From Acidobacteria bacterium AH-259-L09 (GTDB lineage Bacteria > Acidobacteriota > UBA6911 > RPQK01): DNA of 16,580 bases. Each line of letters opens with the position of its first letter. Position 1 is the first letter of the stretch. Under the pieces are notes generated by a model, which did not search any database, was not told where the DNA came from, and saw only the letters and a program-made list of their open reading frames with translations. Location: positions 1-16,580 of the forward strand of contig JALLOL010000026.1 of NCBI GenBank assembly GCA_027717875.1. Reading direction: 5' to 3'. Below are positions 1-7,949 of the stretch, piece by piece. The position numbers and the translations under genes were made by a program.

Positions 1-672
1 CTTGTAGCCGGATTAACCGCCTTTTATATGTTTCGCTTGATTTTTCTGGTTTTTTACGGAGCGGAGCGATTTGAGGAGGCGCATCATGAGAGCACCCCTC
101 ATTCTCCAACGGAGCCTTCCTCGCTAATCAAGGTGCCTTTCATGATCCTGGCCTTTTTCTCCATAGTCGCGGGGTTTGTTGGGCTCCCGGAATATCTCGG
201 GACAAACCGCCTGGAAGGTTTCTTGGCACCGTCGTTCCGGCATATACCGGAACCGGCCTCAGTTGAGGAACACGGTCATTTTTCTGAGAGTCACCTCGCG
301 TTGATAGCGATCCTCGTGACATTCTTCGGCATCGCGGCCGCCTACCAACTGTACATCAGGGACCGGCAGATCACCGAGCGTCTCGCAGCCCGCTTTTCCC
401 TGCTGTATCAGCTGATTTGGAGGAAGTTTTTCGTTGATGAAATGTACGATTGGATGCTCGTGCGATCCATTCGCGGATTCTCCCGGAAGATCCTTTGGAA
501 GAGCATCGATGTGAATGTTATTGATGGGCTGGTCAATGGAACCGCTTCCCTGATGCAAACATGGAGCCACGCGCTCAAGCGCATGCAAAGTGGCTACGCT
601 CGCGTGTATGCGACTTGGATCCTGGGTGGGGCAATCTTAATCTTTCTCTATTACTACTTGACCTCCTTCTAG
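1..672 (+). CDS. nuoL: NADH-quinone oxidoreductase subunit L (NuoL), 3' part
   Basis: This is the C-terminal 223 residues of the largest antiporter-like membrane subunit of respiratory complex I, which couples NADH:quinone electron transfer to proton pumping. The frame is open from base 1, so the gene starts outside the window. The first visible residues (LVAGLTAFYMFRLIFLVFYG) are a typical late NuoL membrane helix, in which the Thr-Ala-Phe-Tyr-Met-x-Arg pattern is characteristic. A linker with several His and Pro residues follows, then further hydrophobic segments. The section IWRKFFVDEMYDW matches the conserved region before the lateral amphipathic helix, and the protein ends in a last membrane helix (WILGGAILIFLYYYL). 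nuoM begins four bases after the stop, so both sit in one operon. Identification is secure from these motifs and the L-M-N order. Confidence 0.96.
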   Translation, partial: LVAGLTAFYMFRLIFLVFYGAERFEEAHHESTPHSPTEPSSLIKVPFMILAFFSIVAGFVGLPEYLGTNRLEGFLAPSFRHIPEPASVEEHGHFSESHLALIAILVTFFGIAAAYQLYIRDRQITERLAARFSLLYQLIWRKFFVDEMYDWMLVRSIRGFSRKILWKSIDVNVIDGLVNGTASLMQTWSHALKRMQSGYARVYATWILGGAILIFLYYYLTSF

Positions 673-676
673 CGCA

Positions 677-2216
677 ATGCTTGAAACTGAAGTGCTGTTA
701 ACCGCTTTGCTGTTGATCCTCGCAGCGGGGGCTTCCATGGTTGCCTTTGTTCCCAGCAGGAAGATTCATCTGTTAAGAGGCACTGCTCTGTTCTTCACCA
801 CCCTCACCTTTCTTTGCTCTCTACTTCTGGTATCCCACTTTGACTCCGAGATCGACACCATGCAATTTGTCCAGGACATATCCTGGTTTGATGTGGGGGG
901 GGTTGCACGTTCGCTACCACGTAGGGATAGATGGCATCAGTCTTTTTTTAGTGATTTTGACCACCTTTCTGGTGCCTGTGGCCGTACTCGCCAGCTGGAG
1001 CATCGAAGAGAAAGTCAAATCTTACATGTTTTTTATGCTGCTGCTTGAAGTGGGTATGATTGGGGTGTTCATCTCACTTGATCTGATCCTCTTTTACGTC
1101 TTTTGGGAGGTCATGCTGGTCCCCATGTACTTTTTGATCGGCGTTTGGGGGGGTGAGCGTCGCATCTACGCAGCTGTCAAATTCTTTATTTACACCATGG
1201 CTAGTTCCTTGCTCATGCTGGCCGCCATTATCTCGCTTTACTTTTTCAATGAAGCCCAAAACTTTGACTTAGTAGAGATTACCCAGAAGCTTTCCAGTGG
1301 TGAAATCGTACTTTCACCGTTGGCCGAACGTCTTCTTTTTCTGGCTTTTTTCTTGGCCTTCGCCGTCAAAGTCCCACTTTTCCCTTTCCACACGTGGCTT
1401 CCTGATGCTCACGTCGAAGCGCCAACTGCCGGCTCGGTACTTCTTGCCGGTATTTTGCTCAAGATGGGAATCTATGGTCTTCTCAGATTCTGTCTGCCGA
1501 TGTTTCCTGCAGTGTCCGTACAGCTGGCACCGGCCATTTCCCTTCTAGCCATTATTGGGATCATCTATGGCGCATTGGTGGCTATGGTGCAACCGGATAT
1601 AAAAAAACTTGTCGCTTATTCCTCGATCAGTCACCTCGGTTTTGTTGTTTTGGGCATTTTTGCTTTTAATTTCCAGTCCATCGAGGGTGCGACTTATCAA
1701 ATGCTGAATCATGGTGTTTCCACAGGAGCTCTTTTCCTCCTAGTGGGAATGATTTACGACCGTCGCCATACCCACTTGATTGAAGATTTCGGTGGCTTGG
1801 CTCACGTAATGCCCTGCTACGCCGCCTTTTTCATGGTCATCGCTCTGAGCAGCATTGGGCTTCCCGGTCTGAACGGATTTGTTGGCGAATTTCTCATTCT
1901 GCAGGGTACCTTCCTGGAAAATGCCGGCCGTGCCGCTTTCGCTGCTTCCGGTATAGTGCTTTCAGCCGTTTACATGTTGTGGATGTATCAACGAGTTTTC
2001 ATGGGAACTTTACAGAACGAGAAAAACCTTGCCTTACCCGATCTTAATTGGCGAGAAATTCTTATATTAGTGCCAATGGTCATTTTGACCTTGTGGATGG
2101 ACCTTTACTCCAGCACTTTTCTTCGCAAGATGGACACCTCCGTTCAAAAAGTTGTGGATCGAATAGAACACATTCGTGAACCTCAAATCTACCGAGTTGA
2201 GTACAGTGGACATTAA
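677..2216 (+). CDS. nuoM: NADH-quinone oxidoreductase subunit M (NuoM), frame broken by one extra G
   Basis: This is an antiporter-like membrane subunit of complex I. The reading frame is split. The first part runs from ATG 677 to WFDVGG near base 901. The rest continues in another frame from [17 protein letters not shown] to the stop at 2214-2216. Removing one G from the 8-G run at 895-902 joins them into 512 residues, a normal NuoM length. In the repaired protein the Glu of [11 protein letters not shown] is residue 144, the same number as the essential Glu of E. coli NuoM. The Lys of [18 protein letters not shown] (residue 231) is also present, as is the later [14 protein letters not shown] helix. 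No other damage is visible, so I infer a homopolymer sequencing error or a very recent mutation rather than an old pseudogene. nuoN begins inside its 3' end. Confidence 0.93.
895..902 (+). other. 8-G homopolymer causing the nuoM frameshift
   Basis: The run of eight G lies exactly where the two nuoM frames must join. With seven G the codons read Val-Gly-Gly-Leu-His-Val and the frame continues intact to base 2216. With eight G the ribosome reaches a stop at 1046-1048. This is either an assembly or sequencing artefact, a real indel, or a slippery site. Confidence 0.9.
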
Positions 2217-3636
2217 CTACACTGCTGTGTTACCCGAAATCATCCTGTCCCTGTTTGGGATCCTGATCATGATCCTTATCCCTTTTACTCCCAAGGCGCG
2301 CCAGAGTGAGCTTGGATTTGTTGCCCTATTTGGAATGGTCTTAGCTTTGATCTGCGTGAGTGCACAATGCGGAGCAACGGGCCTGGCGTTTTTTGGAATG
2401 ATTTTTCAGGACCATTTCGGGCAGTTTTGCAAAATTCTCTTTCTGTTCGCAAGTGCAGCCATCGTTTTGGTCTCCATAAATTATCTGGAGCGGGAAAAGC
2501 TTCCATATGGTGAGTTCTTCTCCCTTCTTCTTTTTGCGACCGTGGGTATGTTATTGATGGCCACCAGTGCTGACCTGATCATGACTTTTTTGGGCCTGGA
2601 GGTCCTCTCCATCTCAACCTACGTACTGGCGGGTTTCAAAGAAGGGGAGATGAAGTCGACCGAATCCGCCTTGAAGTATTTTCTCCTCGGAGCCTTTTCC
2701 AGTGGCTTCCTTCTGTATGGAATTGCTTTTGTCTACGGCGCAGCCGGATCAACGAAATATTTGAAGATCGCTCAGGTGATAGAAGCCTCCGAGAATTATC
2801 CACTTACACTCTTCCTGGGGTTAGGTCTGATGGTTGTGGGCTTCGGCTTCAAGGCCTCTCTGGCCCCCTTCCACGTGTGGACTCCCGATGTATATGAAGG
2901 CGCACCTGTTCCGATTACAGCCCACCTGGCCGTAGGATCCAAAGCGGCGGCATTTGTGGCACTTGTGCGAGTTCTCTATCAGGTCCTCCCCGAGCTTAGC
3001 CAACACTGGCAGGCCATCTTGTGGGTCTCAGCCGTCCTGACGATGGCGATTGGAAACATTGCCGCCTTAGCGCAAACGAACATCAAACGAATGTTAGCCT
3101 ACTCGTCGATCGCTCATGCCGGATACCTGCTGGTGGGACTCACGGCCCACAACCGGCTGGGTGCCCAAAGTATCCTTTTTTACCTGGTGGCGTACGCTTT
3201 AATGACTCTAGGAGCTTTCGCCGTGGTGCAGGTCATTGGGCGTGAAGGCGAAAAGTATATCGGCATTGATGACTACAGCGACCTTGGTTATCGGTATCCG
3301 TTTTTGAGTATCGCGCTTTCCGTTTTTTTGATTTCCTTGGCGGGAATCCCGGCCACAGGGGGATTTATGGGAAAGTTGTTCCTCTTTGCCGCAGCCATGC
3401 AAAGCGAGATGTACTGGCTGGTCGTGATCGCCGTGATCGCGTCGGCAATTGGAATTTACTATTATTTAAGGGTGATCGTATTTATGTATATGGGGGAGTC
3501 GAAGGATGAAGGCACTCCAATCATTGTTCCTACGCCGGTGCGCATCGTTATCGCGATTATGGTGGTGGGAACCTTTTATCTCGGAATTTTTCCTGGGACC
3601 TTTTTACACCTGGCAAGTAAGGCGGTGAGCTTTTGA
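2176..3636 (+). CDS. nuoN: NADH-quinone oxidoreductase subunit N (NuoN)
   Basis: This is the third antiporter-like proton-channel subunit of complex I and normally the last gene of the nuo operon. The product is hydrophobic, with about a dozen or more membrane segments. It carries the family's charged in-membrane residues: Glu142 in [17 protein letters not shown], Lys226 in [20 protein letters not shown], and Lys256 in AVGSKAAAF (numbered from the longest frame). [12 protein letters not shown] is also typical. The start is uncertain. The longest frame uses GTG at 2176, but in-frame TTG 2197 and GTG 2206 are also possible. The GTG 2206 version begins [14 protein letters not shown], which fits usual NuoN N-termini best. 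All choices overlap the end of nuoM, which suggests translational coupling. No clear ribosome binding site separates them. Confidence 0.95.
   Translation: MNLKSTELSTVDINYTAVLPEIILSLFGILIMILIPFTPKARQSELGFVALFGMVLALICVSAQCGATGLAFFGMIFQDHFGQFCKILFLFASAAIVLVSINYLEREKLPYGEFFSLLLFATVGMLLMATSADLIMTFLGLEVLSISTYVLAGFKEGEMKSTESALKYFLLGAFSSGFLLYGIAFVYGAAGSTKYLKIAQVIEASENYPLTLFLGLGLMVVGFGFKASLAPFHVWTPDVYEGAPVPITAHLAVGSKAAAFVALVRVLYQVLPELSQHWQAILWVSAVLTMAIGNIAALAQTNIKRMLAYSSIAHAGYLLVGLTAHNRLGAQSILFYLVAYALMTLGAFAVVQVIGREGEKYIGIDDYSDLGYRYPFLSIALSVFLISLAGIPATGGFMGKLFLFAAAMQSEMYWLVVIAVIASAIGIYYYLRVIVFMYMGESKDEGTPIIVPTPVRIVIAIMVVGTFYLGIFPGTFLHLASKAVSF
3619..3625 (+). promoter_or_regulatory. Ribosome binding site that fixes the TTG start of greA
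   Basis: AAGGCGG matches the anti-Shine-Dalgarno consensus AAGGAGG at six of seven bases. It lies seven bases before TTG 3633. It sits inside the 3' end of nuoN and supports the rare TTG start, which overlaps the nuoN stop (TTGA). Confidence 0.65.
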
Positions 3637-4106
3637 AAGAAGCCAAGAAGAAATTGGAAAACGAGATACGCAAACTGAACAGAGAACTAAGAGACGAGAT
3701 TCCAAAAGCCCTGAGGCACGCTTTGGAGCTCGGAGATCTGCGCGAAAATGCCGAGTACCAAACCGCGAAAGAAAGACAATCCTATCTTCAAGCGCAACTA
3801 GCGCAGCTGCGTCAGCGCCTTGCTACGCTTTCCATGATCAATCTCAACAAGATCCCAACCGACAAGGTCTCGTACGGTTCCACGGTGGTGCTTTTGGATT
3901 TGAACACGGGAAAAGAAGTGACCTACCGACTAGTTAGCAGTGAGGAGTCCGACGTAGATAAAGGATTGATTTCAACCAGTTCCCCAATTGGGAAGAGTCT
4001 GATAGGACACGACGAGGGTGACGAGGTTCAAATACGGATCCCACGCGGGTTCAAAAACTACGAGATCGTAAAGCTCACCACCATCCACGAAACAGCTGAC
4101 AGCTGA
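3633..4106 (+). CDS. greA: Transcription elongation factor GreA
   Basis: GreA binds in the secondary channel of backtracked RNA polymerase and stimulates cleavage of the 3' end of the transcript. The N-terminal part (about residues 1-70) is a charged antiparallel coiled coil. Its tip carries the signature GDLRENAEYQTAKERQ, with the acidic Asp and Glu that hold the catalytic Mg ion. The C-terminal FKBP-like domain follows and contains SPIGKSLIGHDEGDEVQI, a standard GreA motif. At 157 residues the length is normal. The start is TTG 3633, overlapping the nuoN stop by four bases and preceded by a good ribosome binding site, so it is co-transcribed and probably coupled to nuoN. The last residues (ETADS) and the stop are encoded by a CAGCTGA heptamer repeat, so the native 3' end may have been replaced. 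Confidence 0.94.
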   Translation: MKEAKKKLENEIRKLNRELRDEIPKALRHALELGDLRENAEYQTAKERQSYLQAQLAQLRQRLATLSMINLNKIPTDKVSYGSTVVLLDLNTGKEVTYRLVSSEESDVDKGLISTSSPIGKSLIGHDEGDEVQIRIPRGFKNYEIVKLTTIHETADS

Positions 4107-4127
4107 CAGCCGGTCAGTGGCTACTGG
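4093..4127 (+). repeat. Short heptamer repeat at the greA / small-gene convergent stops
   Basis: Two perfect CAGCTGA units (4093-4106) are followed by weaker seven-base units CAGCCGG, TCAGTGG and CTACTGG. The array contains the greA stop (4104-4106) and the stop of the convergent small gene (4121-4123). The same CAGCTGA unit recurs at 7962-7975 and 7983-7989. No strong terminator hairpin is visible here. Confidence 0.7.
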
Positions 4128-4414
4128 TAGATCTTGGAGCCGGCCACAAAATCGTTCTTCAGCCGGTCCTTCAAGACCAGGTAGTTGCCGTAGATGTGCT
4201 CGATCTCGCCGGTTTCCGTTACTTCGCCGTCTCGTGATTCAATCAGGACTAAGTAGCCTGCCGTCCCGGTGTCCACCCAATCAACGCTGAGCAGCGTTTC
4301 CCCTTCCGAGACGTCGCTGGACAACGTGGCCACGAGTTGCCACTGTTGAGACCAGAGGAAAACACCGCTCAGGCCAAACAAAACCAGCACTGAACAGACA
4401 AAAAATCTTTTCAT
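4121..4414 (-). CDS. Small exported or membrane-anchored protein of unknown function (97 aa)
   Basis: I do not recognise a named family. Starting at ATG 4414, the product begins MKRFFVCSVLVLFGLSGVFL, a short positive N-terminus followed by a hydrophobic stretch. This is either a signal peptide or a single membrane anchor. Residues about 39-97 read as alternating beta-strand-like sequence ending in GEIEHIYGNYLVLKDRLKND and AGSKIYQ. That resembles the small beta motif (GEx-hydrophobic, then I-x-x-I-x-GN-x-L-x-L-x-x-x-L, then AGxxV) often seen as an appended domain in surface and phage structural proteins; this is a resemblance only. The frame stays open upstream to 4534, but that extension would translate the palindrome, so I prefer 4414. 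A TATAAT box lies seven bases upstream. The gene is convergent with greA and divergent from PBP1A. Confidence 0.68.
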   Translation of the reverse strand: MKRFFVCSVLVLFGLSGVFLWSQQWQLVATLSSDVSEGETLLSVDWVDTGTAGYLVLIESRDGEVTETGEIEHIYGNYLVLKDRLKNDFVAGSKIYQ

Positions 4415-4421
4415 CTTTATA

Positions 4422-4427
4422 ATTATA
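4422..4427 (-). promoter_or_regulatory. Candidate -10 box for the small exported protein (possibly leaderless)
   Basis: A perfect TATAAT on the minus strand ends seven bases before ATG 4414, so the expected transcription start falls on the start codon. No convincing -35 box and no ribosome binding site are seen. The palindrome at 4461-4523 lies just upstream. Confidence 0.45.
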
Positions 4428-4460
4428 AACCCTGTACCTGAAAAAATATGGAGGGGTGGG

Positions 4461-4523
4461 GTGTCAGGTCTTGAAAATTGAATTTTTGGCTTTCCCAAAA
4501 ATTCAATTTTCAAGACCTGACAC
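4461..4523. repeat. REP/MITE-like perfect palindrome, 29-bp arms
   Basis: The left arm (4461-4489) and right arm (4495-4523) are exact reverse complements of 29 bases with a five-base loop. The ends are GC-rich (GTGTCAGGTC / GACCTGACAC) and the interior is AT-rich. It sits between two divergent genes, so it is badly placed to be a terminator for either. That favours a mobile palindromic element of the REP or MITE type, of the kind mobilised by Y1 (TnpA-REP) transposases. No such transposase is in the window. Direct flanking duplications are not evident. Confidence 0.85.
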
Positions 4524-4539
4524 CTCACCTCCACCGCTC

Positions 4540-4590
4540 AAAAATTACATTCTCAAGCTCAGACACGGCCCTCCCTGCGACCTGACCCCT
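4540..4590. repeat. Decayed palindrome arm plus partial motifs of two palindrome families
   Basis: Bases 4540-4566 align without gaps to the right arm 4497-4523, differing at only a few positions, so this is a degraded arm copy. It runs into GACACGGCCC (4562-4571), a core motif of the other palindrome at 6868-6937. Then GACCTGACCCCT (4579-4590) differs by one base from the arm end of the first palindrome. The pieces look like remnants of repeated insertion or rearrangement in this spacer. Confidence 0.55.
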
Positions 4591-4598
4591 CTCTAGTG

Positions 4599-4604
4599 TA
4601 GAAT
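4599..4604 (+). promoter_or_regulatory. Candidate -10 box for the PBP1A gene (possibly leaderless)
   Basis: TAGAAT lies eight bases before ATG 4613. No ribosome binding site precedes the ATG and no good -35 is seen. If used, the transcript would begin at or within two bases of the start codon. Confidence 0.35.
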
Positions 4605-4612
4605 AGATTTCG

Positions 4613-6871
4613 ATGAAGAAGGCTTTTCGCGAACTTCTCAAACGGAAGCGCCATCATTTGTTTTGGAGTTCCTATGCTCTTCTGCTGCTGATTGCAGCCA
4701 TCGTAGGGGCCTTGGGGGGCTTACTTTCTGCCTACGCCATCGACCTGCCTCAGGTTGAACAGCTCCAAGAGGTACGGCCCAACATCGTGTCCTACGTCTA
4801 TTCTGACGATGGTCGAGTCCTGGGTCAATTCGCCCTAGAAAAAAGGATTCTGGTCACCTACGAGCAGATCCCGGAGAATCTGAAGAACGCGATCTTGGCT
4901 ACCGAGGATGCTGATTTCTTCCAGCACTCGGGGATCGATTTTCAGCGGCTTTTTGTTACCGTCCTTCGTGACATTATTCATGGGCAAAGAAAGGGCGCCT
5001 CAACCTTAACAATGCAGTTAAGCAAACTCCTATTCACGGGATCAGAGAAAACCATCGAGCGAAAGATCAAAGACATGCTCTTTGCTTTGGAGATTGAGAA
5101 AAAGTACTCAAAGGAGCAAATTTTCACTTTTTACTGCAATCAGATCTACATGGGGCATGGGACCTACGGTGTTGCATCGGCTGCTGATTTTTACTTTAAC
5201 AAGTTGCCCGAGGAGTTGACACTCGCAGATAGTGCTTTATTAGCGGGAATTATCCAGATCCCCGAGCGCCACTCTCCGATCAACCATCCAGATCGCGCTC
5301 TGACGCGTCGAAACGCCGTCTTGACGCGGATGTATGACGAGGACTCTATCGACGCGGCTACCCTGCACAAAACGTTACCAGAGCCGCTTGTGGTTCGTGG
5401 AAAAAACTACGATCAGAGCCCAGCTCCCTATTTTGTTGAGTGGGTTCGACAGTACCTGGAGAAGAACTATTCTACACAACAGATTTGGGAAGGTGGGTTG
5501 AAGGTCTACACCACCATCGATTACGACATACAGGTGGCTGCCCGCCGGGCTTTAGGAGAGGGGCTTAAGAAGTTCGATAAGGAAGGGCATCGCTGGGCCG
5601 GCCCAGTCGAAAATATCCTTGATCAGGGAAAGGTTATCGACACTTATTTTCATCCTAAGTGGCGACAAATCTTTTACGAAGGCCAGATGGTTCATGGGCT
5701 GGTAATGGAATCAAGCCCCAAGCAAGCGCGAGTCAAATTGGGGACTTACACTGCCTTGATCGAACCTGAAGACATTGCATGGACCGGTGAAAAGCGGGTT
5801 GATCGAGTTCTTAAACCCGGTGATATTGCTATTTTTTCCATTGGAAGGATTAACCGTGCAGAGAAGACCATCGACGGGCTCCTGGACCGGATCCCTGAAA
5901 TCCAAGGCGCACTGATGGCCATGGATAACAAAACAGGTGCGATCAAAGCAATGGTGGGCGGTTTTGACTTCCAATACAGCCAATTTAACCGTGCCACCCA
6001 GGCTTTGCGTCAACCCGGATCGCTTTTTAAGCCATTTACTTACGTGGCGGTTATGGAGGCCGGCTATTCCCCCTCCGAACAGGTCTTGGATGCTCCCGTG
6101 AGTTTTCGAGACGGTCTTGGACGCATCTACGCACCGGAGAACTCGGACAAAGAGTTCAAAGGGCTCATTCGCATCCGCGACGCTTTCGCTCTTTCGCGCA
6201 ATGTGCCCACCATCCGCTTGGCCAACGCGCTCGGGGTCGAAAGAGTGATTGAGGTTGCCCACCGGTTTGGGATTCAGCGTGAGCTCCCTCCCTATCTCCC
6301 CGTCGCGCTGGGTGCCGGAGAACTGACACTTCAAGAAATCACCTCAGCCTTTACAGCCTTTCCGAACAATGGAGTGCGGGCCCACGCTTACTTCATTAAA
6401 CGTGTCGAAGACTATCATGGAGGCACCCTTGAAGAGCATCAAAATGCTTTTGAACAAGTTATTTCCCAAGAAACGGCTGGAAAAATGATCTATTTGCTGC
6501 GCAGTGCCGTCGAGGGGGGGACAGCGTGGCGAGCCCGGTCATTGAGCCGCCCGATTGGAGGAAAAACAGGAACCACAAATGATTCCACCGACAGCTGGTT
6601 TGTGGGTTTTACTCCTCGGATTACAGCAGGCGTGTGGGCTGGATATGATGAAAAGAAGTCCCTCGGAGAAAAAGTCTACGGTGCCACTCTCGCTCTGCCG
6701 ATCTGGATCGATTTCATGCATGAAGTGTGCAAAGATGTGCCCGTCGAAGACTTTGAAAATAGCTACACATCTATGGATCTAAACTTGGCTCAAAGAAAGG
6801 TGGCAGAGGATGGAGAAGAGCCAACCCCGGTGCCCTGGAGCGTCGAAGATATTCCAACACCCCCACAGTGA
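4613..6871 (+). CDS. mrcA: Penicillin-binding protein 1A, bifunctional transglycosylase/transpeptidase
   Basis: This class A PBP polymerises lipid II into glycan strands and cross-links the peptides in the periplasm. A basic cytoplasmic N-terminus is followed by one membrane anchor (about residues 18-42). The GT51 glycosyltransferase domain shows EDADFFQHSG (98-107, catalytic Glu98), GASTLTMQ (128-135) and the region RKIKDMLFALEIEKKYSKEQ. The transpeptidase domain has all three active-site motifs: SLFK (nucleophile Ser470, Lys473), SRN (528-530) and KTGT (651-654). A beta-rich OB-like insert between the domains (about 330-420) is typical of PBP1A. At 752 residues it is a normal length. The acidic, Pro-rich C-terminal tail is the likely variable end. 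The gene stands alone, and its stop lies inside a palindrome shared with the convergent gene. The gene symbol could equally be ponA. Confidence 0.95.
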   Translation: MKKAFRELLKRKRHHLFWSSYALLLLIAAIVGALGGLLSAYAIDLPQVEQLQEVRPNIVSYVYSDDGRVLGQFALEKRILVTYEQIPENLKNAILATEDADFFQHSGIDFQRLFVTVLRDIIHGQRKGASTLTMQLSKLLFTGSEKTIERKIKDMLFALEIEKKYSKEQIFTFYCNQIYMGHGTYGVASAADFYFNKLPEELTLADSALLAGIIQIPERHSPINHPDRALTRRNAVLTRMYDEDSIDAATLHKTLPEPLVVRGKNYDQSPAPYFVEWVRQYLEKNYSTQQIWEGGLKVYTTIDYDIQVAARRALGEGLKKFDKEGHRWAGPVENILDQGKVIDTYFHPKWRQIFYEGQMVHGLVMESSPKQARVKLGTYTALIEPEDIAWTGEKRVDRVLKPGDIAIFSIGRINRAEKTIDGLLDRIPEIQGALMAMDNKTGAIKAMVGGFDFQYSQFNRATQALRQPGSLFKPFTYVAVMEAGYSPSEQVLDAPVSFRDGLGRIYAPENSDKEFKGLIRIRDAFALSRNVPTIRLANALGVERVIEVAHRFGIQRELPPYLPVALGAGELTLQEITSAFTAFPNNGVRAHAYFIKRVEDYHGGTLEEHQNAFEQVISQETAGKMIYLLRSAVEGGTAWRARSLSRPIGGKTGTTNDSTDSWFVGFTPRITAGVWAGYDEKKSLGEKVYGATLALPIWIDFMHEVCKDVPVEDFENSYTSMDLNLAQRKVAEDGEEPTPVPWSVEDIPTPPQ

Positions 6872-6937
6872 AGAGGGGCCGTGTCTTTAAAATTTTGCCC
6901 CCAAAATTTAAATTTTAAAGACACGGCCCCTCTTCAC
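6868..6937. terminator. Palindrome with 28-bp arms spanning two convergent stop codons; likely bidirectional terminator
   Basis: Bases 6868-6895 and 6910-6937 are exact reverse complements of 28 bases around a 14-base loop. The outer arm is GC-rich (GAGGGGCCGTGTC) and the inner arm is AT-rich (TTTAAAATTT). The PBP1A stop (6869-6871) lies in the left arm and the polyprenyl synthase stop (6934-6936) in the right arm. Its position suits a bidirectional terminator. Its size and its GACACGGCCC motif, also present at 4562-4571, suggest that it derives from a repeat element. There is no classic T tract directly after the stem. Confidence 0.7.
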
Positions 6938-7932
6938 TTGTCCCGCCTGACCACAAATTCGGTCAATTTTAACAAGGCTTCCCGATAGATCGAGTCGGTA
7001 AAACCCAAAAGAGTCCTCTTTGCCTGGACAGCATACTGCTCAGCAAGATTTTTCAAATCATTCAAGGCCCCGTAAGAGCATACCAACTGGATGATCTCCC
7101 TCTTGTTTTCCAGCGTGAAGTTCCGGGTTCGCACCACCTCACGCACAAAATTCTGTTCCTCCGGTTTGGCGCGCTGCATCAAATAGATAATTGGCAATGT
7201 CGTCTTCCCTTCTTCAAGGTCTTTCAACACAGGCTTACCCAACGTGTCCTCATTCGAGGTGTAATCAAGCAGGTCGTCGATCAATTGGAAAGCCATTCCA
7301 ATTGATCGGCCATAACTTCTCAATTTTTCTTCCTTCTCCGCATCCGCGTTTCCTAATATGGCGCCCAGACCGCTACACGCAGAGAACAGGTCAGCCGTCT
7401 TCCTCTGAGAGATCTCCAGCTGCTCTCCTATCGAGATGTTGGTGCGGCCGTGCTTCTCCAACTGCATCAACTCCCCTTCCACCATTTTTCGAGTAATGCC
7501 AATCAAAAGGTCCAGCACACGAAAGTTCCGCAGCTTCAAGGCCAGCGAGAAGGAGGTCATATATAACCAGTCTCCTGCCAACACGCTGACTTGATTTCCC
7601 CACTTGGCATTCACTGAGGGTCGTCCTCGACGCACATCGGCATTGTCAATGATGTCATCGTGTACCAGGGTGGCCACGTGAATGAGTTCAACGACCACAC
7701 CCAAGGCGACGGCCGGCTCACCCTCAAATCCACAAAGCTTTGAGGAAAGAAGTAAAAAAATGGGGCGGAAGCGCTTACCCCCACTGTTGTGAAGATACTT
7801 GTTGATGTCATTTACAAGGGGAAAGGCCGATTTGGCACTTTTCTTTAACCCAACTTCTATTTTTTGCAGGTCACTCTCAAGCAGCCTAAAAATATCATTG
7901 GGTGTGAGGGACACATCAGAGGCTGTTTTCAT
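6934..7932 (-). CDS. Long-chain trans-polyprenyl diphosphate synthase
   Basis: This class I prenyltransferase extends an allylic diphosphate with isopentenyl diphosphate, probably to make the side chain of the respiratory quinone. GGKRFRP (51-57) is the substrate-binding motif. The first Asp-rich motif is DDIID (92-96), followed by the conserved RRGRP. The second is DDLLD (219-223), with GKP (232-234) and a Lys-Thr-Thr region after it. Residues before the first motif, which set chain length, are small (Ala87, Thr88). By family rules that favours a long product (C35-C50) over farnesyl or geranylgeranyl diphosphate; the exact length cannot be read. At 332 residues it is normal for the IspB/HepT group. 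It lies 124 bases after tatD on the same strand and has a plausible promoter of its own. No ribosome binding site is evident at ATG 7932. Confidence 0.93.
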   Translation of the reverse strand: MKTASDVSLTPNDIFRLLESDLQKIEVGLKKSAKSAFPLVNDINKYLHNSGGKRFRPIFLLLSSKLCGFEGEPAVALGVVVELIHVATLVHDDIIDNADVRRGRPSVNAKWGNQVSVLAGDWLYMTSFSLALKLRNFRVLDLLIGITRKMVEGELMQLEKHGRTNISIGEQLEISQRKTADLFSACSGLGAILGNADAEKEEKLRSYGRSIGMAFQLIDDLLDYTSNEDTLGKPVLKDLEEGKTTLPIIYLMQRAKPEEQNFVREVVRTRNFTLENKREIIQLVCSYGALNDLKNLAEQYAVQAKRTLLGFTDSIYREALLKLTEFVVRRDK

Positions 7933-7949
7933 GCGTTTTTGTCCGCGCT

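Noticed and set aside
840..893. ATG 840 as an independent start for a shorter NuoM
   Set aside because: The residues before base 900 in that frame ([16 protein letters not shown]) are not NuoM-like, whereas the other frame gives the expected N-terminal helices.
4107..4120. Rho-independent terminator between greA and the convergent small gene
   Set aside because: Only a four-base stem (CAGT/ACTG) is possible and no T tract follows.
4415..4534. N-terminal extension of the small exported protein to ATG 4534
   Set aside because: It would translate the palindrome and place 40 residues before a good signal/anchor sequence; ATG 4414 with a TATAAT box is more plausible.
5711..6334. 207-codon open frame on the minus strand inside the PBP1A gene
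   Set aside because: It lies antisense to the conserved transpeptidase domain and shows no family motif; a shadow frame.
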